From assembly GCF_019880555.1 (NCBI RefSeq), contig NZ_JAINVU010000007.1, forward strand, positions 91,157 to 155,156: DNA of 64,000 nt, read 5' to 3'. The notes under the pieces are model-generated. The model was given only the letters and a program-made list of their open reading frames with translations. It did no database searches and was not told where the DNA came from. This DNA is from Hephaestia mangrovi. Its GTDB lineage: Bacteria > Pseudomonadota > Alphaproteobacteria > Sphingomonadales > Sphingomonadaceae. Both the position numbers and the translations under genes were made by a program. The first letter of the stretch is position 1. Each line of letters begins with the position of its first letter. Shown here in pieces: positions 29,508 through 38,535 of this stretch.

Positions 29508-30526
29508 CTAGTGCGCACCTTCATGCCGTCTTCGAGCGCGGTGCCGCCCTGGGTCACCACCTTGTCGCCGGCCGCGACGCCCTTGGTGATGGCGATGCGG
29601 TCGCCGGTGATCGGGCCGGTGGCGACGTCGTGGCGATGCGCGACCCCGCCGGCGACGACGAACACATAAGGCTGCCCGCCGTCATCGAGCAGCGCGACAT
29701 AAGGGATGGTCAGGGCCTGGGTGCTCGCCCCCGTCGTCACGATGCCGCTCAGCGTCTCGCCCGCCGCGATGCCTGAGCTGGCAGGCAGCGGCGCGTAGAT
29801 CGACGCCAACCGGGTCTGCGGATCGACCACCGGATCGACCGACTGGACGCCGACCTCAACGGCCGCACTGCCGTCATCGCTGGTGATGCGGATCGGCGTG
29901 CCCGGACGGACCGACCGCGCGACGGTCGGATCGGCGCCGAAATGGCCGCGCAGGTCGCCCAGCCGGGCCAGTGTCGCGACATTGGTGCCGGCCGGCACGA
30001 GATCGCCGACCTGGTTGGCGACCGCCTGCACCACCCCGGCAGCCGGCGCCCGCAGGGTCAACGCCCCGGCGCGCCGACGCATCGACCGCGCAAGCGCGTC
30101 GGCGCTTTGCGCGGCGGCGCGCGCGGTCTCGACATCGGCGTCGCTGGCCAGCCCGTCGCCGCGCAGCCGCTGCGCGCGCGCCAGCGCCTTGTCGGCCGCC
30201 GCCGCGTCCGACGCCGCCTTCGCCAGATCGACCCGCGTGGTCGGGCTCGGGATCAGCACCACCACCGCCTGACCGCCAGACACATGCGTGCCCACCGGCG
30301 CCACGATCCGGTTCACCGTCGCCTCCGCCGGCGCCGCCAGCGCCATCACCCCGGACGGCCCCGCCTCGGCCGCACCATATAACGTCACCGTCCTCGTCAC
30401 CGCGCCCTGCTCGACCGTCCCCAGCGACACCAAAGCCACCGGATCCGACGCGTCATCTGATTGGTCGCTACCGCTCGAACAGGCGGCGACGAGCAGCAGT
30501 GGGACGAGGAAGGTCGATCGGATCAT
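29504..30526 (-). CDS. RND periplasmic adaptor (membrane fusion) lipoprotein
   Basis: This 340-aa adaptor connects the RND permease to the outer-membrane channel. It has a lipoprotein signal (FLVPLLLVAAC-SS), two lipoyl half-motifs (APAEATVNRIVAPVGTHVSGG and LTLRAPAAGVVQAVANQVGDLV) flanking a coiled-coil hairpin rich in Ala (about 95-160), and beta-barrel and membrane-proximal parts with AITKGVAAGDKVVTQGG near the end. The ATG at 30526 overlaps the upstream gene's stop (ATGA); an ATG three codons earlier is also possible. Confidence 0.93.
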   Translation of the reverse strand: MIRSTFLVPLLLVAACSSGSDQSDDASDPVALVSLGTVEQGAVTRTVTLYGAAEAGPSGVMALAAPAEATVNRIVAPVGTHVSGGQAVVVLIPSPTTRVDLAKAASDAAAADKALARAQRLRGDGLASDADVETARAAAQSADALARSMRRRAGALTLRAPAAGVVQAVANQVGDLVPAGTNVATLARLGDLRGHFGADPTVARSVRPGTPIRITSDDGSAAVEVGVQSVDPVVDPQTRLASIYAPLPASSGIAAGETLSGIVTTGASTQALTIPYVALLDDGGQPYVFVVAGGVAHRHDVATGPITGDRIAITKGVAAGDKVVTQGGTALEDGMKVRTR

Positions 30527-31869
30527 TGCGGCCATGTCTGTCTCGGGGTTCCGGTGAGGAGTTCGAGCGCGATCGTCTGTTCGCGGATCGCTTCGTCGGA
30601 TTGGGCGAGCAGCGTCTGCTGATCGCGCAGGCTCTGCTCGGCGGTCTCGGCGGCCGCGTCGGCGAGGTCGCCGCGGGTCGCCGCGCGGCGCGTCGCCGTC
30701 GCATAGCGTTCGAGCGACGGCAGGTTCGCCGCCGCGGCATCGCGCTGCTTGCGCGCGATCGCGATGCCCTCGACCGCGGCGGCGATGTCGGCGCGGGTCT
30801 GGAACAGCCGCGCGTCATATTCGGCCTTGAGCTGGGCGCGGGTGGCGCGCTCGATCGCGATGCCGCCGCGATTGCGGTTCCACAGCGGCAGGGTGAAATC
30901 GACCGTCGGGCCGAGAATCTTGTTGCCGGTGGTGTCGCGGGTCGCGTCGAGCGTCAGGTTGAGCGACGGGAACTGATCGAGGATCGCCTTGTGGACCGCG
31001 GCTTCCTGCGCGGCATAGCCGGCGCGCAGCGCGGCAAGATCGGCGCGCTTGTCCCGCGCGAGCGCGAACAGCGCGCCCGGGTCCGGCGGTGGAGCAGGCA
31101 GCGCCGGTTCGGTAAGCTGGAGCTGGGTCGTCGGCGGCAGGCCGAGCAGCTTGTCGAGCTCGCTGCGGGCGGTGGCGAGGCTCGCCTGATCGGTCCTGAG
31201 CTTGGTTTCGGCATCGTAGGCCGCGGTGCGTGCAGCCTGCGCGCGATCGGCGGCAATGTCGCCACGGCCGAGCGCATCGAGCGTGTGGCGAAGCAGTGCC
31301 TGTTGCGCGGTCAGCGTCTGCTGTTCAAGCGCGACGCTGCGCTGGAGACCAAGGACGCGCACCGCCTGGATACGCGCCTGTCCGGCGGTCTGCCATTCCG
31401 CCCAGGCGAGATCGAGCCGCACCTGTTCCGCTTGCGCGCGCGCCTGCTGCAGCTTCACGCCGCGGGTGCGCAGCGCGTTGATGTCGAGCCCCAGCGCCCC
31501 GACCAGCTCGGTCAGCGGATCGGGCCCGGACAGGATCGGATGCACGCCGGCGCTGAAGGTCGGATCGGGCAACAGCCGCGCGGCGAATACCTGCGCGTCG
31601 GCGACCCCGGCCTTGGCGCGCAATGCCTTCAAATCGGGATTCGCGATCACCGCGATGGTGGCGATAGCGTCGGGATCGAGTGGCGCGGAGAGGTCGATGA
31701 CGGTCGGCGACAGATACGGTCGCTCGATCCCCGCTGCCGCCCGGGCGAGCGTCGCCGAAGTCGGTGCGTCGAGCACGTCCGGCGTCCCGCTCAGCGGATG
31801 CGGCGCATAGCTGGCGCAGGCGGCGAGCGGCAACATCGCCGCTGCCCAGAACAATCCCTTGCTGGTCAT
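30523..31869 (-). CDS. TolC-like outer-membrane efflux lipoprotein
   Basis: This 448-aa outer-membrane factor forms the exit duct of the RND pump. It has a lipoprotein signal (WAAAMLPLAAC-AS) and two repeated long alpha-helical outer-membrane efflux domains, e.g. VADAQVFAARLLPDPTFSAG and later AVHKAILDQFPSLNLTLDATRD. The last helices RATRRAATRGDLADAAAETAEQSLRD are typical of the OEP family. ATGA overlaps on both sides tie it to the kinase gene upstream and the adaptor gene downstream. Confidence 0.92.
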   Translation of the reverse strand: MTSKGLFWAAAMLPLAACASYAPHPLSGTPDVLDAPTSATLARAAAGIERPYLSPTVIDLSAPLDPDAIATIAVIANPDLKALRAKAGVADAQVFAARLLPDPTFSAGVHPILSGPDPLTELVGALGLDINALRTRGVKLQQARAQAEQVRLDLAWAEWQTAGQARIQAVRVLGLQRSVALEQQTLTAQQALLRHTLDALGRGDIAADRAQAARTAAYDAETKLRTDQASLATARSELDKLLGLPPTTQLQLTEPALPAPPPDPGALFALARDKRADLAALRAGYAAQEAAVHKAILDQFPSLNLTLDATRDTTGNKILGPTVDFTLPLWNRNRGGIAIERATRAQLKAEYDARLFQTRADIAAAVEGIAIARKQRDAAAANLPSLERYATATRRAATRGDLADAAAETAEQSLRDQQTLLAQSDEAIREQTIALELLTGTPRQTWPQ

Positions 31870-33218
31870 TCGGCAAGTCTCGGCAAGACGAGGGTGACGC
31901 GCAAGCCGGGCTCGTTGGAGTCGATCGCCACGTCGCCGCCATGCGCGCGCGCGACCGCAACGACGAGGTTGAGGCCGAGGCCGTGCCCCGGCGTGCCCCG
32001 GCTGCTGTCGAGCCGGGCGAAGCGCCGCGTGATCAATTCGCGATCGTCGGTGGCGACGCCGGGGCCGTCATCGGCAACCGACAGTCGGATCCAGTCGGCG
32101 TTCGCTTCCGCCATGACAACGATATGGGTGCCGGGCGGCGTATGGGTTTGCGCGTTGTCGAGCAGGTTGATCAGCGCCTGGGCGAGCAGTTCCCGATCGC
32201 CGTTGAGCGCCAGACCCGGCTCCACCTCGCAATCGATCGAGCGGCCGCCATCGGCGACCGGCGGCGCGTAGCTGTCGCAAAGGTCGGCCACCAGCTCGGT
32301 GACGTCGACCCGCGCGAACGTGCGCTTCAGCGCGCCACCTTCGACCTCCGCGATGCGCAGGATCGCCGCGAACAGCTTGAGCAGCTCGTCGCTCCGGGCG
32401 ATCGCGCGCTTGAGGCCGGTTCGATAGGCGGCGAGATCGCGCGGCCCGTCGAGCGCCTCTTCGAGGCCGCTGCGCATTCGTGCGAGCGGCGTGCGGAGAT
32501 CATGGGCAACGTCGCTCGATACCTGCCGGAGGTTTTCGAGCAACTGGGCGATGCGATCGAGCATTGCGTTCAGCGCGAGCGCGAGCTGATCGAATTCGTC
32601 CTCTCGCGCGCTGATCGGCATGCGCCGGTCGAGATCGCCGGTGACGATCGCCTGTGCCGTCCCGCTGATACGTCCGAGCCGCTTGCGCAGATAGCCGCCA
32701 AGCATCAACGCACCCGCCGCACCGACCAGCACCACCAGCACCAGCGCGCCGCTGAACAGCGCAAGGATGGTGCTGTCGATCCGTTCGAGTTCTTCGGGGT
32801 CGCGGGCGACGACAAGGCGGTAGCCGCCCGGTAGGTCGGTCGCGAAGGCGCGTGCCGGATCGGGACCTTCCACGGGGTCGTTGAAGATAATGTTGCGGAA
32901 TCCGGTAAGCGGCCGGGTCGTATCGAGCGCACCGGCGATGCGGCGCCCGGCCCGATCGAACAGCGCATAGCCGAAGCCGTTGGTCGCGCTGCTCACCTCG
33001 CGCGCGGCGATCGTTTCGGTGAGGTCGCCAAGTCCCTCGTCGCGGAAATCGGCGACCAGCGCCGCGCTTTCCTCGGCGATCGCGGCATCCTGCTGGCGCC
33101 GGAAATCGGCGTCGGCGGCGACGTAGACGATCGCGCCGAGCAGCACGATCGCCAGCGCGAACCCGGCCGAATAGGTAAAGGCTATGCGATAGGCGGCGCT
33201 CGCGAACAGCTTAGTCAT
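31866..33218 (-). CDS. Sensor histidine kinase of the RND operon
   Basis: This 450-aa membrane kinase has two helices (about 9-32 and 148-170) that frame a periplasmic sensor of about 115 residues with no recognised fold. A HAMP domain follows, then the H-box SSDVAHDLRTPLARMR, the N-box LINLLDNAQTH and ATP-binding G boxes VADDGPGV and GHGLGLNLV. It phosphorylates the response regulator encoded just upstream, whose 3' end it overlaps by 8 bp. Linkage to the efflux genes indicates that it senses the exported compound or its damage. Confidence 0.94.
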   Translation of the reverse strand: MTKLFASAAYRIAFTYSAGFALAIVLLGAIVYVAADADFRRQQDAAIAEESAALVADFRDEGLGDLTETIAAREVSSATNGFGYALFDRAGRRIAGALDTTRPLTGFRNIIFNDPVEGPDPARAFATDLPGGYRLVVARDPEELERIDSTILALFSGALVLVVLVGAAGALMLGGYLRKRLGRISGTAQAIVTGDLDRRMPISAREDEFDQLALALNAMLDRIAQLLENLRQVSSDVAHDLRTPLARMRSGLEEALDGPRDLAAYRTGLKRAIARSDELLKLFAAILRIAEVEGGALKRTFARVDVTELVADLCDSYAPPVADGGRSIDCEVEPGLALNGDRELLAQALINLLDNAQTHTPPGTHIVVMAEANADWIRLSVADDGPGVATDDRELITRRFARLDSSRGTPGHGLGLNLVVAVARAHGGDVAIDSNEPGLRVTLVLPRLAE

Positions 33219-33888
33219 GCGGCCGCATTCGATAGCCGATCCCGCGCAATGTCTCGATCGGATCATGATCGAAGCCGCGGTTGAGCTTCGACCGCAGCCG
33301 GCTCAGGTGGCTTTCGACGATGTTGGTCTGCGGGTCGAAATGAAAGCCCCAGACCTGTTCGAGGAACATCGTGCGGGTGACGACCTTGCCGGCATGCCGC
33401 ATCAGCACTTCGAGGAGCGCGAATTCACGCGGCTGCAGATGCACCTCGTGGCCACCGCGCCGCACCTCGCGCTTGAGCACGTCGAGCGTCACGTCGCCGA
33501 CCTCGATCCGCGTCACCACGTCGCTGATCGGCGGCCGTCGGCCGAGCGCGGCGAGCCGCGCGGCGAGCTCGGCGAAGGCGAAGGGCTTGACCAGATAATC
33601 GTCGGCGCCGGCGTCAAGACCCGACACGCGATCGGCGATGCCGCCCAGCGCCGTCAGCATCAGCACCGGCGTCGTCACCCCCGCCGCGCGCCACCGCTTG
33701 AGAATCTCGACACCGTCGAGGCCGGGCAGCATGCGGTCGAGCACGACCAGATCGAAGGTCTCGGTGGTGCCGACGTGCAGCGCATCCTCACCCGCCCCGA
33801 CCCGCGAGACGACATGGCCGAGCTCGGTCAGGCCGCGCTCGACGAACCCGGCGGTTTCGGCATCATCTTCGGCAATCAGGATGCGCAT
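33211..33888 (-). CDS. OmpR-family response regulator of the RND operon
   Basis: This 225-aa regulator has a receiver domain with acidic pocket AEDD near the start, phospho-acceptor Asp in LVVLDRMLPGLDG, the Lys in DDYLVKPFAF, and a C-terminal winged helix (QPREFALLEVLMRHAGKVVT, NIVESHLSRLRSKLN). I use the ATG at 33888 because the upstream extension to 33972 is unlike the family. It is the first gene of the operon and likely controls it and the divergent TonB receptor gene through the repeats at 33966-34033. Confidence 0.95.
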   Translation of the reverse strand: MRILIAEDDAETAGFVERGLTELGHVVSRVGAGEDALHVGTTETFDLVVLDRMLPGLDGVEILKRWRAAGVTTPVLMLTALGGIADRVSGLDAGADDYLVKPFAFAELAARLAALGRRPPISDVVTRIEVGDVTLDVLKREVRRGGHEVHLQPREFALLEVLMRHAGKVVTRTMFLEQVWGFHFDPQTNIVESHLSRLRSKLNRGFDHDPIETLRGIGYRMRPHD

Positions 33889-33956
33889 CGGCCATCGCGC
33901 TCGCGAAACAGGAAGTGACAAGCCCAGCCGCCTTACCCAATGCGGCGGATCGAGGC

Positions 33957-34041
33957 GTATAAAACTTCCCAATGTTGATGAACAAGCTACGGCGGCGTTC
34001 AGGCCAGGATGACCGGGCCGGCGACATTGGGAACATATAAT
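33957..34041. promoter_or_regulatory. Divergent promoters sharing a 10-bp inverted repeat
   Basis: ACATTGGGAA occurs on the plus strand at 34024-34033, 2 bp before a -10 TATAAT (34036-34041) reading towards the TonB receptor. It also occurs on the minus strand at 33975-33966, 3 bp before a -10 TTATAC (33962-33957) reading towards the two-component/RND operon. A partial third copy (CATTGGG, minus strand) lies at 33936-33942. The rest of the 330-bp gap has no gene. A hairpin (AACCCGC/GCGGGTT, 34049-34083) lies at the likely 5' end of the receptor mRNA. Confidence 0.6.
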
Positions 34042-34218
34042 CTAGCTGAACCCGCAGGATTATTCGCGATTTCCTAGCGGGTTGCACTGCCCCGCATCGG
34101 CGCCCCGACCGACTGCAATTCAGACGTCACGAACTGGCAACCAGAGCGTCATGATCGGTGCGCAGCCCCCGCGCCGCATGCCGTCCATCCGGGCGAGCCA
34201 AAAAAGGGGGAAAGAGCC

Positions 34219-36783
34219 GTGCCGACCCGAACTCTCCTGTTCCTGACGACCGCGCTTGCCATGACGAGCGCAGCGCAAGCCGCCACGCCGCCCCAGTCGA
34301 GCAGCGGCAACGACATCGTCGTCACCGGAACCCGTGAACAGGCGACAGCGCTCAAGAAGAATGCCGCGGTCGTGCTCGACGCGCGATCATCGCAGGAAAT
34401 TCGCTCGCTGCCCGACGTCAACGCCGCCGAGGCGCTGCAGCGGATTCCCGGCATCCAGATGGAATCGGACACCGGCGAGGGCCGCTTCGTCAACATCCGC
34501 GGCCTCGACGCCGATCTCAACGCCGCGACCTATGACGGCGTGCGGCTGACCGCGTCGAACCCGGCGACGCCGCAGGGCGGCGGCCGCGCCGTCGCGTTCG
34601 ATGCCTTCCCCTCGGGCATGCTGGGGGGCATCGAGGTGATCAAGACGTTGACCCCCGACATGGATGCCGAAGGGCTGGGCGGCGTCGTCAACATCCTGCC
34701 GCGCGCCATCCCCGAAGGTAACACCACCGTGCTCGATGCGGAGGGCGGCGTCGGCTACGAGCCATTGCGCGGCACCGCCCGCTATCAGGGCGACATGACG
34801 GCCGGGGCCACGTTCGGCGATGGCATGTTCAGCCTGATCGGCTCTTACGCCTATAACGAGGATCATCGCAGCATCGACGATGTCGAGGCCGATTATATCA
34901 ACGATCCGACCGCCGCGCCGGCGGGCACCGACGCCTATGTCGCCAGCAAGATCTACGACGACCTGCAGCCGCGCCGCTACACCTATCACCGCATCCGCCA
35001 CGGCTTTTCGGGCGGCTTGACCTTCCAGCCCAGCGACACCACCCAGTTCTACGTGCGCGGCATCCACGCCGGCTATACCGAATATGCCAACAAGCACGAA
35101 TTCGTGATCAACGGCCTGGCCGACCACGTGGTCGCCGTCGACAACAACAGCGGGGACGTGACCGTCGACAGCGCGTCGCTGCGCGAGAAGGTGATCTCGA
35201 CCAAGGAAATCGTCCGCAACGACCTGATCGAGGCGGGCGGTCGAACCCAGTTCGGCCGCGGCATCAAGCTCGATTTCCGCGGCGCCTACACCAAGGGCCG
35301 CGACGTCTTCCCATACGGCTATTCGACCAACTTCACCGATCCGAACGACGTCACCCTCGTCTATAACAACACCGCCAATCCGCGGGTGCCGACCTTCCAC
35401 ACGACCGACGGCACCGACATCACCGATCCGTCGATCTACACCGATTTCAAGGGCGACAACGGCCCGAGCTACAATAGCGACAGCGAGAAATCGGGGGTGA
35501 TCAACCTCGCCATCCCGGTCGGCTTCGGCAGCGATGCGGCGATCAAGGTCGGCGGTAGCGTGCGGGCGCGCAAGCGGCTGGCGCACGCCTATGCCGCCGA
35601 TTTCAACGATCCCGGCCGGAGCTACGCGGCGTTCAGCGGCTTCGGCAACGAGGTCTATTACAACGGTGCCTACAATATCGGCCCATATCCCGATTACAGC
35701 AAGGTCGAGGGCATTCCCCAGGGGCCGCTCAGCGAGGACCTGAGCGCGTATGAGGACGATAACGAGAATGTCTATGCCGGCTATGCGCAATATCGCGGCG
35801 GCTTCGGGCCGATCTCGGTGGTCGGCGGCGTGCGCGTCGAGGCGACCGACGCGACCTATCGCGCCAACACCGAAGCGGACCTCGCCGACGGCAGCAGCAC
35901 CTTCACGCTGACGCCGTCGAAGCGGCGCTACACCAACATCTTCCCCGACATCGATTTCCGCTACAGCCCGAATGACAATCTCGTTGTCCATGCCGGCTTC
36001 TCGACCGCGATCGGGCGGCCCGGCTTCGACCAGATCACCGCGGCGCGGTCGATCGACGTCGCCAACGACGTCGTCAGCCAGGGCAATCCCGACTTGAAGC
36101 CGACGACGGGCAAGAATTTCGATGCCTCGGTCGAATATTACACGGGCCGTGGCGGGATGATCTCGTTCGCCGTCTTCTACAAGGCGTTCAGCAACTACAT
36201 CATCCCCACGGTGCAGCACGTCGACAGCTATCCCGATCCGCGCCTCGCGAATCCGGCCGGCAAGATCGAGATCGACAGTTTCCAGAATATCGGCAGCGCG
36301 CATGCCGAGGGTCTCGAGGCGGCGATCCGCCAGCAATTCCTTTTCCTGCCGGGCTGGCTCAGCGGCTTCGGGGTCGACGGCAACGTCACCCTGGTCGGCT
36401 CTCACGGGGCGCTGCATCAGGATCCGGATACCGGCGCGCTCTATTACCACACCCTGCCGCAGACCTCGCCCTTCGCGGCAAATGCGTCGCTCTTCTACGA
36501 CAAGCATGGCTTCCAGGCGAAGATCGCCGGGTCCTACGTGTCGAAGAACATCTTCGCAGTCGGCGACTCGGTCGCCACGGACGTCTATTCGCAGCCGCGC
36601 TTCCGCCTCGATGCCAGTGCCGCGATCGACATTACCCCGCGCATGTCGTTCTTCGTCGAGGCGAAGAACCTGACCAACACCAAGCTGGAGTTCACCCAGA
36701 CGCCGGACAGCAGGTATCCGATCCAGCGCGAATTCTACAAGCCGGACTATCTCGCCGGCGTCCGTATCCGGCTGGGGCACTGA
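34219..36783 (+). CDS. TonB-dependent receptor, CirA/oar-like sphingomonad type
   Basis: This 854-aa outer-membrane transporter starts at a GTG with a GGGGGAAAGAG ribosome site. It has a signal peptide (FLTTALAMTSAAQA), a TonB box (NDIVVTGTREQA), a plug with NAAEALQRIPGIQMES and VNIRGLDADLNAATYDG, then GGIEVIKTLTPDMDAEGLGG. This last motif is shared by a large subgroup of TonB receptors in sphingomonads. The barrel ends VRIRLGH, so the usual final aromatic residue is replaced by His. Substrate unknown. A YncE-like gene faces it from downstream, and it is divergent from the RND operon. Confidence 0.92.
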   Translation: MPTRTLLFLTTALAMTSAAQAATPPQSSSGNDIVVTGTREQATALKKNAAVVLDARSSQEIRSLPDVNAAEALQRIPGIQMESDTGEGRFVNIRGLDADLNAATYDGVRLTASNPATPQGGGRAVAFDAFPSGMLGGIEVIKTLTPDMDAEGLGGVVNILPRAIPEGNTTVLDAEGGVGYEPLRGTARYQGDMTAGATFGDGMFSLIGSYAYNEDHRSIDDVEADYINDPTAAPAGTDAYVASKIYDDLQPRRYTYHRIRHGFSGGLTFQPSDTTQFYVRGIHAGYTEYANKHEFVINGLADHVVAVDNNSGDVTVDSASLREKVISTKEIVRNDLIEAGGRTQFGRGIKLDFRGAYTKGRDVFPYGYSTNFTDPNDVTLVYNNTANPRVPTFHTTDGTDITDPSIYTDFKGDNGPSYNSDSEKSGVINLAIPVGFGSDAAIKVGGSVRARKRLAHAYAADFNDPGRSYAAFSGFGNEVYYNGAYNIGPYPDYSKVEGIPQGPLSEDLSAYEDDNENVYAGYAQYRGGFGPISVVGGVRVEATDATYRANTEADLADGSSTFTLTPSKRRYTNIFPDIDFRYSPNDNLVVHAGFSTAIGRPGFDQITAARSIDVANDVVSQGNPDLKPTTGKNFDASVEYYTGRGGMISFAVFYKAFSNYIIPTVQHVDSYPDPRLANPAGKIEIDSFQNIGSAHAEGLEAAIRQQFLFLPGWLSGFGVDGNVTLVGSHGALHQDPDTGALYYHTLPQTSPFAANASLFYDKHGFQAKIAGSYVSKNIFAVGDSVATDVYSQPRFRLDASAAIDITPRMSFFVEAKNLTNTKLEFTQTPDSRYPIQREFYKPDYLAGVRIRLGH

Positions 36784-36810
36784 TCGCCACCGGCCATGGC
36801 CCGAGAGTGC

Positions 36811-36844
36811 GCCGGGGCGACGCGAGCCGCCCCGGCACCATTTT
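36811..36844 (+). terminator. Rho-independent terminator after the TonB receptor
   Basis: GCCGGGGCG (36811-36819) pairs with CGCCCCGGC (36828-36836) around an 8-nt loop and is followed by ACCATTTT on the plus strand. It sits in the 64-bp gap between two convergent genes. Confidence 0.75.
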
Positions 36845-36847
36845 CTC

Positions 36848-37864
36848 TCAGCGTCGGCTCAGTTTGAGGACCCGAAACGTGCCGGGCCGATAGGCATGAT
36901 GCTCACCCGGCGGCGGGGTCGTCGGTGTCGCGGTCGGCAGATAGATGTCGCGCGTCGCCGGATCGATCGCGCCGGTCCGCGCCCCGCGTGCCGTCCGCAC
37001 CTTGCCGACGACGTGCGCGCCGTGCGGTCCGTCGAGCGAGACGATCGTCAGCGTGCCGCTACCCCCACATGGGATGTAGGCGCGACGGTGCGGCGCATCC
37101 ATGATCACCGCATCGGGGCCATCGCCGATATCGATGAGGTGCGTCAGCTTCATCGTCCGCGCGTCAACCACCGCCGCCTTGCCGTTGTCGCAGGCGCTGA
37201 TCAATTGGCCCGTCTTCGCGTCGTAGCCGAGCCCCGAGGGCGCCGTGCAGCCCGTCAGCGCGATCGTCGGCCCGGCCTTGCCGGTGGCGACGTTCGCGGT
37301 CTCGATCACGTTGTGATCCTCGTTGTTTACGAACAGCCGGTCGCCGGCGCCGAACTGCGGGAATTCGAGCCCGGACATCAGCGGAATGGTGCGCACCACC
37401 TTCCGCGCGGTGACATCAATGATCGAGGCCGAACCGGACTTGGCGTTCATCACCGCGGCCATGCCGGTCGACGCATCGTAAACCGCGCCATCGGGATCGT
37501 TGCCGACCGACAGGCTTGCCACCTGCTGCCGGGTATTGGTGTCGAACAGCCGCACCGTCGCGTCGTGACCGCTGGTGACCAGCAGCAGATGCTGCCCCGC
37601 GATCGGCACCACGGCGTGCGCATGCGCGATGGTGCCGAACGTGGTGACGCGATCACCCCCTGCCAGATCGATCGCCAGCACGCTGGCGTCATGGGCGACG
37701 TAAACCATGTGATCGGCGGGATCGACCGACGTATAGTCCCAGCCGCCGTCGGGGCCGGCAATCTGCTTGGTGACGGAATAAGTCGGCGTCGCCGCGGCGG
37801 CCGCGGCGGCGAAGCCGGCGACGCCGGCGGACAGGACGAGCATGCGGGACAGGGGAAGGCGCAT
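36848..37864 (-). CDS. YncE-like secreted beta-propeller protein
   Basis: This 338-aa periplasmic protein has a signal peptide (LVLSAGVAGFAAAAAAA) and a chain of about seven blades of YncE/cytochrome-d1-like propeller, e.g. MVYVAHDASVLAIDLAGG, VRLFDTNTRQQVASLSVGNDPDG and AAVVDARTMKLTHLIDIGDG. Such proteins often accompany TonB receptors or metal/phytate genes, but the function is not known. The ATG at 37864 has GAGGAG upstream; longer frames to 38167 have no support. It is convergent with the TonB receptor gene. Confidence 0.85.
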   Translation of the reverse strand: MRLPLSRMLVLSAGVAGFAAAAAAATPTYSVTKQIAGPDGGWDYTSVDPADHMVYVAHDASVLAIDLAGGDRVTTFGTIAHAHAVVPIAGQHLLLVTSGHDATVRLFDTNTRQQVASLSVGNDPDGAVYDASTGMAAVMNAKSGSASIIDVTARKVVRTIPLMSGLEFPQFGAGDRLFVNNEDHNVIETANVATGKAGPTIALTGCTAPSGLGYDAKTGQLISACDNGKAAVVDARTMKLTHLIDIGDGPDAVIMDAPHRRAYIPCGGSGTLTIVSLDGPHGAHVVGKVRTARGARTGAIDPATRDIYLPTATPTTPPPGEHHAYRPGTFRVLKLSRR

Positions 37865-37999
37865 CGGTCGGTTGGCTCCTCGCAATTGGATGGCGCCACC
37901 ATGCGTCCGGCCTTTTGACATTGAAATGACAACCGACTGGATCAACACGAATGTTGTGAAAATATAATCTTGGGCGGGTGATCTGCGTGGGCGCCAATG

Positions 38000-38027
38000 G
38001 CCGCCCGGCGCGCGAACACCGGGCGGC
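38000..38027. other. GC-rich hairpin between YncE-like and PepSY genes
   Basis: GCCGCCCGG (38000-38008) and CCGGGCGGC (38019-38027) form a 9-bp stem with a 10-nt loop, 26 bp past the PepSY gene stop on the minus strand. No T-run follows, so it may be a weak terminator or an mRNA 3' stabiliser. Confidence 0.4.
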
Positions 38028-38052
38028 GGTCTATCGATCGCCACGCCGCGCG

Positions 38053-38346
38053 TCAGTCCGCGTCGTGCGCGCCTTCGTAGCTGTTCTCGATGATCTTGCC
38101 GGTATTGGGGTCGACCCCGATTTCGTGGATGCGATTGCCCTGCCGGATATCGAAGGAATAGCGCCACGCGCCGTTTTCCTTCTCATATTCGCCCTCGGCC
38201 ACCGTGCCCGGCGCGACCTTCAGCGCAATGGCCCGGGCCTGCGCCAGGGTCAGCTTCGCCGCCGGCTTGTGCGCCGCGGCCATCGCGGCGGTCGCGCCGC
38301 AGGCGCCGGCAAGCGCCGCCAGTCCGATCAATGCAGACAGTTTCAT
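38053..38346 (-). CDS. Small secreted PepSY-domain protein
   Basis: This 97-aa protein has a signal peptide (LSALIGLAALAGACGATAAMA) followed by one PepSY domain: AKLTLAQARAIALKVAPG, then GAWRYSFDIRQGNRIHEIGVDPNTGKIIE. PepSY proteins act in the periplasm as inhibitors or binding partners and are commonly encoded next to, and controlled by, two-component systems. Here a response regulator/kinase pair starts 190 bp away in the other direction. ATG 38346 has AGGAG at proper spacing. Confidence 0.9.
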   Translation of the reverse strand: MKLSALIGLAALAGACGATAAMAAAHKPAAKLTLAQARAIALKVAPGTVAEGEYEKENGAWRYSFDIRQGNRIHEIGVDPNTGKIIENSYEGAHDAD

Positions 38347-38535
38347 TCTCGTCACTCCTTACCTCGCTCCAGCATGAGCGTTGGCAATCGATAGACCATC
38401 GAGCATTGCGTGCGCGTTGGCCGATCCTTTCGATTTGCCAATGTTGCCGCAGGGGCCGAACGCCCACCCCAAGCCGCCGGCGTCGAGGCGCGCTGTCATC
38501 AATCGGTCACCGCCGCGCTTTACGCACTCTGGTTC

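Noticed and set aside
27018..29669. Very long antisense frame (883 codons) opposite the RND permease gene
   Set aside because: GC-rich DNA leaves long open shadow frames. The translation has no fold-like pattern, while the minus-strand product is a clear RND pump. The same applies to long antisense frames at 4547-6007, 8056-9990 and 34387-36780.
26460..33888. Calling the RND operon a Cus-type copper/silver exporter because of the nearby copAB genes
   Set aside because: TM4 has the VDDAVV form, not the heavy-metal type, and no Met-rich binding segments are seen. The substrate is left open.
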